From contig OX439038.1 in NCBI GenBank assembly GCA_949317995.1, positions 76,890,659-76,954,658 of the forward strand: a stretch of 64,000 nt of DNA, written 5' to 3'. This stretch comes from Acholoe squamosa. Lineage: Eukaryota > Annelida > Polychaeta > Phyllodocida > Polynoidae. Numbering within the stretch: the stretch's first letter is position 1; every line of letters starts with the position of its first letter. Positions 9,770 to 20,193 of this stretch are shown here, piece after piece. A model generated the notes under the pieces. The model made no database searches. It saw only the letters and a list, made by a program, of their open reading frames with translations, and was not told where the DNA came from. A program made the translations under genes and the position numbers.

Positions 9770-11783
9770 GGTTGTCTACATGTTTATATGCACCAGCAAG
9801 GTGAGAGTCATTTATGTGAGCCCTGCTTAAAGCATCCGCTACTACATTACGTGCACCTGCAATGTGTTGAAATGAAAATCTAACATTGCACACCGCCTCG
9901 ACCATCCACAGTGCTCGAGCTGCCTCGAGCATTGGGCGATTTCTACCCCTACCGGAGCTGAGTACCATCACTGAAGCTTCATTATCACAATGGATTCTAA
10001 TATGTCTGCCAGAGTCTTGTTTAGAAACCATGGTGTGTGCGGCTATAGCCACATTGACCGCCTCTATCTCTGATACATTAATAACTGGGTCATGGATAGG
10101 GGCAACTTGACCAGAATAGCACATGACGCCGTCATGTGCGCCGACGCCAGTTAAACAAGCATCGACATAAATGTCACGTGATGGGGCTTGATCTGGGATG
10201 ACAGCTACTCCATTCCAATCCGATACAAACTCTGAGAACCAAGCCAAGTCCTCCTTCATCTCAGTATTGACATGTATAAAATTACCAGACATAGAACGGA
10301 GGGCGTCTAGTAGCTTAGAGACAAATAGGCGTGCCGGACGGACACATTTTGCCACGTGGAGTAGCTTACCAAGCAAACTGCGCAATTGTTTCTTTGTAAG
10401 TGACCTCCTGGCACTACAAAATTTAACCTGTTGTAACGCCTCCTGTATCTTGTCGTTGGGAATTGACAGAGTCATGCTATTGGTGTCAATGGTGATGCCG
10501 AGCCACTCCACCGTCTTGGCGGGGGATTGGGCTTTTTCCGCTGCCTCAGGGAGTCCAAGTTCGGCAAGAAGTTCCCTTGCCACCAGGAAGTCGTGTTCAG
10601 CCTTCAGCCTGTCGGGAGATAGAATGACTAAATCATCCAAATACATTTTTGCCAATATGCCCTTACGGGCCAAGATGTCAACAATGAAAAGGGCCACTCG
10701 CTGCATATGGCAACTGCTACCCCGGCTGCCAAACGGCAATGTCAAGTCTGCATAGAAGTTATTGTCCCACTGGACTGCGAGCAGAGGCCAATCCAAGGGG
10801 CATGATTTGAAGTTCTTATAAGCTCGACTGATATCCAGTGTGGAAAGAAAAGAACCCTTTCCCATTGCCAATAAGTCAATAACTAAACTGTCCACTGATG
10901 GCAATTCGTGGTCCCTTTCGAGGCCTAGGGCTGTATTCTTGAATATGAACGAGTTAATTGATCTGTCCTCGGGAAAGGTCATGTCACTAATGACACGACG
11001 CTTATCCGATGACTTCTTTTCTCTAGACATTAATGGGGAGACATGGCACCATGGGTAAAATGGTACCTCTTGAAATGGGCCTATGATGCCCCCCAACTCC
11101 AATTCTGTCTCTACAAATGCGTCAATATGGTCTGGGTAATTGTCTGCACTGGAGTGATTTGGAATGTCGACAGTATCAGTAACTGGGCCCATATAGCCCA
11201 GGGGGAAACCAAATTCGACAAAATCTACAAGCTGGGAGAAGTCAATGTCAGAACCTTTATATCTATGCCATGCCGGTAGATTCAACTGTGTTGGAAGGGG
11301 AATGCGGGCCTCGAGAACATTTGGCATTCCCGAGGCAGCCACGGCATTATAAATATATGCTAATTCGACCGGCATATGCTTACTAACTGCGGGCCAGCTT
11401 GAAATGCGATGGTCTCTGAACGCCTGTGGTGATACATCAATATCATAGTCGAACTTGTCAAACTTACACATTTTTCTGATGTTTTCAAACGGTGGCGAAG
11501 GGAGGCGGTGAGAATCGCCCATCTCAGCGGGCAACTGGTGGTAACCTGGGGGTTGTCGAACCAGGTCTTGTGCAGGTGTGTTGCCCTTATACTGCAGTGT
11601 CTCTTCAGGAGGAACAATGGCGTCTAGATATGTCATATTTGAAGAAATATCCGTTGACACAGCCAAGGAACTGGGCAACGGCTGTGCTTGTCCGCCATCT
11701 TTGATGCCGTCTCGTTGGGTGCGATGGCTGGGGCGAGAGGGAAACATGACGTCACTTTCAAGATGGCGCGGCCCATCAGTCAT
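8805..11783 (-). CDS. Reverse transcriptase/RNase H of Ngaro-type element
   Basis: ATG-initiated open frame of 992 codons. RT palm motif A is at about residues 313-322 (STLDISRAYK, Asp 317), motif B near 350-357 (PFGSRGS) and motif C at 381-384 (YLDD). RNase H acidic residues: Asp 541 (YVDACLTG), Glu 572/574 (SEIEAV), Asp 600 (HCDNEAS) and Asp 650 (VVADALSR). The recognisable protein ends near residue 665. The last 320 codons are the alternative frame of the recombinase gene, rich in Ser, Pro and His and without a recognised domain, so the natural C-terminus may be a frameshift point rather than the stop at 8805. The RT matches the DIRS/Ngaro lineage by context and by the RT-RH-YR order. Confidence 0.92.
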   Translation of the reverse strand: MTDGPRHLESDVMFPSRPSHRTQRDGIKDGGQAQPLPSSLAVSTDISSNMTYLDAIVPPEETLQYKGNTPAQDLVRQPPGYHQLPAEMGDSHRLPSPPFENIRKMCKFDKFDYDIDVSPQAFRDHRISSWPAVSKHMPVELAYIYNAVAASGMPNVLEARIPLPTQLNLPAWHRYKGSDIDFSQLVDFVEFGFPLGYMGPVTDTVDIPNHSSADNYPDHIDAFVETELELGGIIGPFQEVPFYPWCHVSPLMSREKKSSDKRRVISDMTFPEDRSINSFIFKNTALGLERDHELPSVDSLVIDLLAMGKGSFLSTLDISRAYKNFKSCPLDWPLLAVQWDNNFYADLTLPFGSRGSSCHMQRVALFIVDILARKGILAKMYLDDLVILSPDRLKAEHDFLVARELLAELGLPEAAEKAQSPAKTVEWLGITIDTNSMTLSIPNDKIQEALQQVKFCSARRSLTKKQLRSLLGKLLHVAKCVRPARLFVSKLLDALRSMSGNFIHVNTEMKEDLAWFSEFVSDWNGVAVIPDQAPSRDIYVDACLTGVGAHDGVMCYSGQVAPIHDPVINVSEIEAVNVAIAAHTMVSKQDSGRHIRIHCDNEASVMVLSSGRGRNRPMLEAARALWMVEAVCNVRFSFQHIAGARNVVADALSRAHINDSHLAGAYKHVDNLGLTISDPCLHILDAMYPPVLCRSGAALTATQGISPAVAGESSRDLSESQVSCRNLLGLLPSSWNQSDGSDIPGHMHLHGVSGYEYRLSSHNSQSCVPHKNISSPGPGPAVPVIPSPHQTSIRCDGKGHGISVECKTTCPNAHLETSPEIHIRGPDRHSSPLCNPSDVLRGSQTVRGGPQVKRQVPPYVPPHKRGPQGTQRQYITNSQKCKEPAKGISDKDSHYGQGANPPVLPSMACSTNAGPESNHKPYGSSAAVPRHQRSNADFEDRHKVGRSDVPLWRPTKTVHPAQPQEVIRNRSIQWRAQGTRRQNSRRMEIPGI

Positions 11784-11943
11784 ATGGGGGCCGCCATCTT
11801 TGATACCATCTCGACTGCTATGAAACGTTACATGAGAATCAAGATGGCCGGACTCGGACGAATCCGAAGCAGATGCATGTAACAGTTTATGGGAATTTTG
11901 AAAATTCGTCTAATGAGTCTTGTCATACGGCACACTCGCATGG

Positions 11944-13185
11944 TCAGATGAAAGCAGTGTGCCTACTGGGCGTTTTTTGTCGACTGGTGTTGTTGTTGTG
12001 TGTCCGCCTGACGGGGGGCCGATGCAGTATGGGGACTGGCACTGTTACCGCTTCCCTGAGCCGTACGTAACTTATTCTGACACGACTGATATGAATGAAA
12101 GTTGCGGCGGCCCGTGGTGTCACAATGAGTGCATGCATGCACAAAGACAACATTGCCATCGGCGTGGTGATGTCTATGCTTACATCCAGCCGGTGCATTA
12201 AAATCCGGGCATGTAACCTCACCTGTGCATTAAAATCCGGGCATGTAACCTCACCTGGGTTGCGGTGGGTGGATACCTGGGGGCTGTGTTTGGCAGAAGG
12301 GTTTTTAGCAGCGAAAGACTGACCGGAGTGGGGGAGTGACGTCATGGCGAGGCGGACCCTCTCGTCCCTTATCCACCTCTGGTCCTTCCACTGACACTTA
12401 CCAGCCTCTACCTGGTCCCAGATTGTTTGACTCCAATTCAAAATTGCCCTCCATGGGCGGCCAGACATAATGTCAACCGAGATATCATGGAGGTGTGCGA
12501 TAATATGGTCTCTGTCTGGTTTAATCTGTGTCTCTGCCCGCTCGTCTGTGAGAATGGCTAACATACAGTGGAAGTACTCAAGCTCCTTCATATCCGACCG
12601 CAGGTCGAGGCGCTGTTTTAATGTCTGTACCCCTGGCCTGTCGATGTACATGTAGGGCTTAACAATGGGTTTCCTAACGAATGGGTCAGTAATAAGAGAC
12701 TGAATCTTACCATCCGCCAGTTGCATTCTCATATCCTCCCTGGCAAGCTGAATGTCCACAAACCCGTCCACATTGCCCTGAGCTCGTAGCTGTCTAGGTG
12801 GAGGGAATGTAAATTGGTCATGAGTGACCGGTGCAAGTGGAGGAATGGCTCCCGCCTGGGCAGCCATTGGGGGCATCACGGTTGATTGGGTCTGGTGCAG
12901 GTGCATGGCGTCATGGCGGCCGTTGGACACCGGTGGTGCATTAGCCGTGGCAAGGGGTAGTATAGGAGAGCTGTGTGCTGGAGGGTCAGAAATCCGCAGC
13001 TGGGCGGCCAGAATTTTGTCTAATTTTGTGTCCACGTTTGTTATCTTAGACTTTAGCTCGCCCACCTCTGACTCTAAATTTTTAACCCTCCTATCTAAAG
13101 CCGTAGTATTATAAGTACGAATACTACCTGGTCGACGGTCACAAGCCGGGGTAGGCAAGAGGTACATGGAATCGTCCTGTGCCAT
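11944..13185 (-). CDS. Gag-like protein of Ngaro-type element, C-terminal frame disturbed
   Basis: ATG-initiated open frame of 413 codons preceding RT by 160 bp. Residues about 28-70 form a short heptad-like helix (RVKNLESEVGELKSK), likely a coiled coil, followed by a Pro-rich linker and a conserved-looking block (FVDIQLAREDMRMQLADG to NWSQTIWDQ). A perfect 32 bp tandem duplication at 12193-12256 shifts the frame near residue 320, so the Cys/His-rich tail expected of a DIRS-type Gag is read out of frame; Cys and His codons in the other frame between about 12075 and 12225 show where it lay. Upstream of the ATG the frame stays open for about 115 bp and encodes an Arg-Gly repeat, but without an ATG. 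Confidence 0.75.
   Translation of the reverse strand: MAQDDSMYLLPTPACDRRPGSIRTYNTTALDRRVKNLESEVGELKSKITNVDTKLDKILAAQLRISDPPAHSSPILPLATANAPPVSNGRHDAMHLHQTQSTVMPPMAAQAGAIPPLAPVTHDQFTFPPPRQLRAQGNVDGFVDIQLAREDMRMQLADGKIQSLITDPFVRKPIVKPYMYIDRPGVQTLKQRLDLRSDMKELEYFHCMLAILTDERAETQIKPDRDHIIAHLHDISVDIMSGRPWRAILNWSQTIWDQVEAGKCQWKDQRWIRDERVRLAMTSLPHSGQSFAAKNPSAKHSPQVSTHRNPGEVTCPDFNAQVRLHARILMHRLDVSIDITTPMAMLSLCMHALIVTPRAAATFIHISRVRISYVRLREAVTVPVPILHRPPVRRTHNNNTSRQKTPSRHTAFI
12193..12256. repeat. 32 bp perfect tandem duplication inside gag
   Basis: Two adjacent identical 32 bp units (12193-12224 and 12225-12256), each beginning GTGCATTAAAATCC. Because 32 is not a multiple of three, the duplication changes the gag reading frame. 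It could be a real mutation of this copy or an assembly artefact. Confidence 0.9.
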
Positions 13186-13418
13186 TTGCCAGTCGTCTTC
13201 AAACAGGTTTATGAGTGGGGTATCTGTGTGAGCCTTTCCCCTTCCCCTGCCGCGACCACGGGCGAAGGCTATTACGAAGGAAAAATTTCTGGTTTGTCTG
13301 GGCTATAACCTCACCTACTAAATTCAGCAAGGGTCCACTATATAGCTAGCTCAACAACTGTGAATAAAAGTCAGTGTAGTGAAAGTAAAAACCTGAATAT
13401 GTGCAAGTGTTGGCTGCT

Positions 13419-13587
13419 GTAGAAAGTTGATGTGGAGAGCACCGAGACGAAGGCAGGAATGGAGGGGAACAGTGGGCGGTCAGATGACCAGAGAGAGGCT
13501 GCCAGGTGGCAGCACAGGTGAGGTGTGTGGTGGTCCTACCCGTTGCAACAATGACCCGCCACTACTTTTAACAAGCAGTAACATGAC
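13419..13587 (-). repeat. Split direct repeat A1
   Basis: 169 bp terminal repeat at the 5' end of the element on the minus strand; identical by eye to A2 at 8228-8396. The 5' leader between it and gag (13186-13418) is non-coding apart from the open Arg-Gly frame. Confidence 0.9.
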
Positions 13588-15643
13588 TTCCACTAGCTGT
13601 CAGCGCTATACAGTTCTCTCTGTATACACCAGGGGGCAACCATGGACCAAAACCTTCTCACTACAGTATACCTACCACACAGAAGCGGGATATCTATTTC
13701 TGGCCCTTGTTGGGCTTATATTCCAAAAATAGAAGTTGAATTCATGGGGTAACCCTGTTCAAAAAGTTCTTAACCCTCTTCAACTTTATCAGAATATATG
13801 AGAGACATTCAACTTGTCAAGGTAGACTCTAAACACAGACTGCACAATCGTGCTCGGACACTCATTGCCAGAGGTGGCCAGGACTAACTGAATGAGATTT
13901 CAAGCTCATTTTTACTTGGAGCATAATTTCCTTCCAATTATTATCTATAATCGTAAAGAAGAAGGTGTGTCCAGTGCTCATTTCCTGAAAAATGACCACT
14001 TGATACAAGCTAACTTAACAATTGACTGGAAATGACTTTATTAGTTATGACCTCTCAAGACCTTTGGTGAATAACCTCTGATCTAAATCAACACTGTCTA
14101 AGAAATATGAACTTCGAGTAAGGAGAGTTGGAACTAAATGCCATGATATATGTATTATGCTACACCTCCGAGCTGAATAAAATAGCATTACATATATGAT
14201 TAGGTGAAAAGGGGATGCAATCCCCTGAAATAGATATGAGGAAAAATGATCCCAGGAATCATTCCAACAGGTTGCTGTGTGTGATACAAATTTGTATGTC
14301 TGTTGCAGGCGGGATCAGGGGCACCCCCCCCCCTAACAGAGTCCTAATATGTGACATAAGTAGCTGACACAATAAGTAACATAATTATATATAGTCATAA
14401 ATATCTGTTGGTGGTTAAGTATTGTGTCACATGCACATAAACGACTACACTTCCTTGTTTCTAGATGTCTCCTTGCAGAATGAAGGAGCAGTTTTAGAGA
14501 CCATCAATTGATTCCTCCAGAACCTAATTTTGTGTATTTTGACTTGGGACAGAATGTGTGTGTGTGGGGCGGGGGGCAGGGCCCAGAGATTTAGGGGAGA
14601 TAGTTTAGTGGAGATATGAATTTGAATCTTGGGATCGAAAGCTCCAGAGAGGTTTGGAGTTTTAGCACTATATTGCTCTATTCTGGATGGATTTTGACTT
14701 ATGTCAGAGAAAATCTAGGTATTATACCTCGAATTTGCTGTATTCTAGGGCGATCTGAGTCCAAATTATTTTAGTCCCCCCTCAAACTTCAAAGATGAGG
14801 GGGGCCTGGCCCCCTGCCCCCGTTCCGTCGCCTATACTGGATAGCTCAGTGTCCCCAATCTGATTTTGCCAAACCAAACATTTCAAATTTTATAAGATAG
14901 TGTGACTGATCCATGGCTTATGAGCATCCCTGATTGTCACTGTGTTTCCTATAGAACATCTGCTTAATGCAGCGCTTGTAAATCTCTGTGCAATGACACA
15001 TCATGTTGATCCTACAAGAGTGTCCGCTTGTCCATGCTGCACAGATGCTGTATAGATGCGCTCAGGCTGCATTCGTGAATCATAACATTAAATGGTCATA
15101 TGCTGAAATGTGGCACTGAAAGGGTTGCACTATTATTTTAGAAATAATAATTCATTTGTTTATTTCTTTATCTAAAGGCTTTCGCAGGAGGCTACCCCAA
15201 GTGTTTAGGTTGTAAGCATCTTGGTGTCATTATTTTGGGGCCTTCCTATTGGATAAAATAACTGCCACATCTCTGACAATAGTGCTTGGCTAACTCTTGA
15301 ACTGTTTTATAAAAAAAAAAAAGAGTTTTGGGAGTAAGTGAGGCACATCCATCAATGCAGGTTCAACCTTGTTTCAGACATTTTATTTTTTTCTATATGT
15401 GTGACATGTATAGGGTTATTGGACCTCGCTGTAATCTCTTTTTTTTTTATATTTAGATTGTGTCACATATTCATGGCATATAATCCAGAACCTCTCCAGT
15501 ATATACAAGGACTATCCATGATCCTATGTGAGTATGTTAATGTGCATAGGTCAGTGTGTGTAGATACCTCAAATTATCAAACATACTTATCACCCTCCAA
15601 ATGTCTAGAAAACCACATAATGATGATCATTAATTCTAGTAAC
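13588..15643. other. Intergenic between Ngaro element and SLC10 gene 1
   Basis: No supported gene. There are G/C-run repeat remnants near 14320-14335, 14565-14580 and 14775-14845. The right end is the presumed 3' untranslated region of SLC10 gene 1. Confidence 0.5.
15382..15387 (-). promoter_or_regulatory. Candidate polyadenylation signal of SLC10 gene 1
   Basis: AATAAA on the minus strand about 257 nt past the stop codon of the last exon. Only the hexamer supports it. Confidence 0.4.
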
Positions 15644-18410
15644 TTAGAATGCACTTCCATCATCAGGGATGTTCTTCTCACCATCAGCAGTAAATGTCCT
15701 GTTAACTGCTACCATGGCTGTCTCATTGCCTAGCTTGTCACCATTCACATTGATGTCATAATGCCCAGACCTGTTACAACATTTTTCGATTCCTTTTTTG
15801 AAGATGACAATTACCATGAAAGGGAGCTGTGTGGCCATAGTAGTTAAGACTGGCATAATGGCTGCTATATCACCAGTCGGGTGACCTAGGGAGGTCAGCA
15901 GGATTATAAGGGCAATGGATGCATTCTGCACACATGTTTCTATTGCAATAGTTAATATATGTTTCTTTGATTGCATTGCTATGAAGGCGAGGATAGCACC
16001 CGCTACCAGTGCACTGATAGGAAGCAACACGGCAGCCACAATGGGACGCCATTCCGTGAGGAGTTGAATCATGTAGTTTTTGGTTGTCACTCCCAGTGAT
16101 AAAGTGGCTATAATGACAATGAAGGCCAGGGGACGGATTATCTTGTTGACCCCTTTGGCAATCTGTAAAATAAAGCTATATTGATAGGTAAGGTGTTATA
16201 TGTTGATTCTTGGATTTCACTGTCCTGCATATAGTACTTGATAGGAGAAAGAGAAATGAAGAGATCTAAAGTTTTTCAAACCTCACTCACTTTTGGGCTG
16301 GAATTAACAAATACATCTGTCACTTATCTGCAAAAATAAAATTTGCAGTCCAAACAATTCTGATTAAAATGTATAAAAACTGGAATAAGCAGCCAATGCC
16401 GAAAAGACACATGTTGTATAAAAGTATCTGATGATCAACATTACTTTCTTTCATAGGGCTTTTCAACACATTAAGACCAGATTATTTACCTTGGGATAAA
16501 ATTTGTGTAGCGCCATTCCTATGACAATAGGTACAATAAGAGTGCAGAGACTTAGGGCCATATTAGCAAATGGGACAGTCACAGAGGCCCCCGTGATGTA
16601 GACACCCAATGTCAGTAGCCACAAAGGCATCATGCCTAAGAACATATCGATATCATAATCATAAAATCTCAATTGACCCTTATCATTAGTACAGGAGATA
16701 AATACTGGCATAGTCATCATATGGCACGATGGAAAATATTTTGAGATATGTGGAAATGTAAGATTGAAATTTGAGGCCTTTTAATTACAAAACACCCCAC
16801 TCTATATTATGGTGTGTGTTCTAGTAATGCATACCTGACAATTCACAAATACTAATCTGCATGTGAAAAATTATATGTCTATTTTCATGTGCATTCACTG
16901 TCAGATCAACCTTTTAGAACATGGATACACACTTACCAAGGGCTGCCACATTACTAACAAAGGTCATACAGAGACTAAGGGTGAGATCACCATCCAGGAG
17001 CAGACTCAATATGTTACTGGGGCCACCTCCAGGGCTGCAGCCTATGGCCAACAGGCCTAATCTCAGAGGTGGCGAGAGGTCAAATAGGTAGCCGTACAGG
17101 AAGGCCAGCTGTTAAAATACACAACAATGTAGATACTTCATCATAAACTGCAGGGTCCTCATCAACTTGAACAAGCATGAGAATAGATAGGCTTTGAAAT
17201 AAATTGATGTTTAAAAAAACAAACACATCTGTCTCATAAAACCAATAGCAGGTATAAGGTATCTAAACTGATATGTACTTGGGTAACTGTAGAGGCCAAT
17301 ATTATGTGCGTTTAGCTCTGAAATCTTCATGATGAATACATGACAAAGTCTACTTTCTTACAAAGCTCAAGGTGGTGCTGACATACAGCTTGACCATTAA
17401 GGCATAGGTGTGAATAGGAAATCAATTTCCTACTGGTCCAACATTAATCAATGATAAAATAGAATTACTCACCCCAGGCATTATTGTATACTGACAGACA
17501 AAACCCACCAGGATGGCAACTGGTTTCTTGAAGACCTCTTTTGCAATATCCACATCAAAAGCACATCCAAATGACAGGTTGACAAGACATAAAACAGCTA
17601 TAAGGAGGCCGCTGAAGAGTGTGGTCAGTGGTGATGGCTTGAGTATAACAGATATCATATATACATCTGTCTCTTTTTGTGAATTCTGATGTGTCTCCTC
17701 CTGCTGTACAGGAGTAAGGTTGCTGAAACCAAGGAATAGACCCTCCAGCCAAAACTCTCCCTCTAGGACACATTGGGTACTAGAGCAGGTACCAGTTAAG
17801 ATCATGGTGGTGTTATGATTGGACACCCTTACCACCTGAGGGTCAGAATGCTTAAAGGTCAACAGCAATTCCTCTTCATACGTAACATCATCAGTTGTGT
17901 CCTAAGTCCAAGAGAATGTGAACAAGTTATCATAGAACAAGGCAATCAGGAAGGATAAAAAGAAAATGAAAGCCTTACTGAGATATTTACCTCTAGGATA
18001 TAACTATGTTTAAAATATTGCCATATCAAAAGTAAGGTAGGTCATTGTTTTTATTTGGAGAAGGCTCTATAGTACAGGGTCATTTCCATATATTGGCTAG
18101 AAATGATACGATTACAATATCATTATAGGAAATGAAATTCTTCATGATGATTTTATCCCAATGCAATGTGATGTTCTATCAAATCACAATTTAAATATTC
18201 TTATTAAGGTACATATATTACATTTCTGACATTTCTGACTTCACGACTGGCAGTGACAGTAACATTGCGTGATGTTCCCATAGGTAACTGGTCCATCTGG
18301 GGAGGTGTAAAAGTGAGGTTCCATGTAGATGCTGAGTCAGCAGATTTATCCACCATAGACACAAGGTATATGAAGGTGGATAGCAGGGGTAGAGGTATGG
18401 ACCCCCTCAT
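15644..18410 (-). CDS. SLC10-family sodium/bile acid cotransporter-like protein, gene 1 (5 exons)
   Basis: Exons on the minus strand: 18410-18222, 17901-17473, 17108-16937, 16635-16490 and 16162-15644. All junctions have AG acceptors and GT donors, and the summed length (1455 nt) is a multiple of three, giving about 484 residues. Exon 1 starts with an ATG and a hydrophobic signal-like peptide. Exons 1-2 encode an extracellular beta-rich region with N-glycosylation sites (NLT, NVT) and a Cys pair (GTCSSTQC). The transporter bundle starts late in exon 2 (NLSFGCAF...KKPVAILVGF). Exon 3 holds the family's glycine-rich crossing helix (IGCSPGGGPSNI...DGDLTLS); exon 5 holds AIETCVQNAS, matching the ETGxQN sodium-site motif. 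A long ectodomain suggests the SLC10A3/A5-like branch. Substrate cannot be inferred. Confidence 0.88.
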
Positions 18411-19328
18411 CTTCACATCGGTGTAATTTGGATCAGATGCTTGCTATGTGCACAGCACAACATTATTAATTCATTTTTATGTAGGCTAGGAAGCTATTTT
18501 GTGAATCCTCTCAGTCTCAAACCTGTAAATTTGAACAGATAACAAAGACATTGAATCCATCAATGATTTGTAGGATTTCATATGAATCCATATTATTTAG
18601 AGTGTATTTTACAGTGGGGGTAATCTGTGTAGCCAAAACAATGTTCATGGAATCTTAAAGTAATCTTAGAAAATGGCGAACAGTTTCTGGTAGTAAGATT
18701 TAAGAAGCACTCGAGTCACATGTCATTTAAATTCCCATGTCCTATGCAACCTCTAAGAGCCTTCCATGTCTAATCTAAGAAAATAGGGGAGGGATTATAT
18801 AATTGGTGTCCAGTTTGGCTACTCAAAGGACATAGCAATTCCCTAATTGGCTAATTGAGATGTCACCTGACGACTAACCCAGTATCAGATTGTCCTGTCG
18901 ATAGAGGTCTTTGTTGGAATAACTAAAGAATCCATAGAAACCACACTACTATACCAGTTCATTCAAAGGTGTTCTGAGCTCTTCTTAGGATATGCCCACC
19001 ACATAATGCCTTGCATACAAGTACCTGGTTCCCATGGTCCCGTCCAGGACTCTCAAATAAGAATAATTTTATAACCTCAACAATGTGAAAAAATGACCTG
19101 TTGCATAAAGCTTAGCCGTTTAACCCATTGAGTAACTTGAAATATTTGTTCCTCACATGAGGTGTAATTTATATCAATAGACATAACTTTTGACTTAATA
19201 ATAATAGAAATTTGCTTCAAAAACTGACAGATTCCCCTTAATGAGAGGAATGCAGTTGGAATGCTAGGCACCTGCCTCTTTCGTCCTTAAGGACGGTTTA
19301 GTGCATCAACACATCATTGGTCATCATA
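18411..19328. other. 5' flank of SLC10 gene 1
   Basis: No coding sequence recognised. It should contain the promoter or 5' untranslated exons of gene 1, but I see no clear TATA box or CpG-rich core. Confidence 0.45.
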
Positions 19329-20193
19329 ATTGATGAATGCAGGCCTAGTGAATAACTCGCCAGGGTGACATTGATTAATGCAGGCCTGGTGAGTAACTCA
19401 CCAGGGTGACATTGATGAATGCAGGCCTAGTGAATAACTCGCCAGGGTGACATTGATGAATGCAGGCCTAGTAAATAACTCGCCAGGGTGACATTGATGA
19501 ATGCAGGTCTGGTGAATAACTTGCCAGGGTGACATTGATTGATGCAGGCATGGTGAATAACTCGCCAGGGTGACATTGATGAATGCAGGCCTGGTGAATA
19601 ACTTGCCAGGGTGACATTGATTGATGCAGGCCTAGTGAATAACTCGCCAGGGTGACATTGATTGATGCAGGCCTGGTGAATAACTTGCCAGGGTGACATT
19701 GATTGATGCAGGCCTGGTGAATAACTCGCCAGGGTGACATTGATGAATGCAGGCCTAGTGAATAACTCGCCAGGGTGACATTGATTGATGCAGGCCTAGT
19801 GAATAACTCGCCAGGGTGACATTGATTGATGTAGGCCTGGTGAGTAACTCTCCAGGGTGACATTGATTGATGCAGGCCTAGTGAATAACTCACCAGGGTG
19901 ACATTGATTAATGCAGGCCTGGTGAGTAACTCACCAGGGTGACATTGATTGATGTAGGCCTGGTGAGTAACTCTCCAGGGTGACATTGATTGATGCAGGC
20001 CTAGTGAATAACTCACCAGGGTGACATTGATTAATGCAGGCCTGGTGAGTAACTCACCAGGGTGACATTGATTGATGCAGGCCTAGTAAATAACTCGCCA
20101 GGGTAACATTGATGAATGCAGGCCTGGTGAGTAACTCGCCAGGGTGACATTGATTAATGCAGTCCTGGTGAGTAACTCGCCAGGATGACATTC
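19329..20193. repeat. 41 bp minisatellite, about 21 copies
   Basis: A head-to-tail array with a strict 41 bp period. Monomer words are ATTGATGAATGCAGGCCTAG and TGAATAACTCGCCAGGGTGAC in part; copies differ at a few positions (GATTGATG/GATGAATG, CTAG/CTGG, CTCGCC/CTCACC/CTCTCC). Higher-order repetition is visible, because a pair of variants recurs near 19830-19930 and 19950-20060. There are no unique spacers, so it is not a CRISPR array. The monomer resembles the dispersed 'CTGGTGAGTA..TTGCCAG' words near 40180 and 41420. Confidence 0.95.

Larger units (their letters stand above)
7924..13587 (-). mobile_element. Ngaro/DIRS-type tyrosine-recombinase retrotransposon, near complete
   Basis: Read on the minus strand the order is A1 (13587-13419), gag-like ORF, RT/RNase H ORF, overlapping tyrosine recombinase ORF, B1 (8630-8397), A2 (8396-8228), B2 (8157-7924). 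A1 and A2 are both 169 bp and appear identical; B1 and B2 are both 234 bp with one difference seen. This split direct repeat plan (A1...B1-A2-B2) is the established signature of Ngaro/PAT-type elements, which integrate through a circular intermediate using a tyrosine recombinase instead of an integrase. No methyltransferase ORF was seen, favouring Ngaro over classic DIRS. There is no obvious target duplication, as expected. Repeat identity and open frames suggest a recent insertion, but gag is shifted by an internal duplication. Confidence 0.9.

Noticed and set aside
10198-10755. 185-codon plus-strand ORF
   Set aside because: Antisense shadow of the RT/RNase H gene.
15338-15733. 131-codon plus-strand ORF
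   Set aside because: Overlaps the last exon and 3' flank of SLC10 gene 1 on the opposite strand and has no recognised motif.
19329-20193. CRISPR-like regular repeat
   Set aside because: The repeats abut each other without unique spacers and the context is an animal genome.
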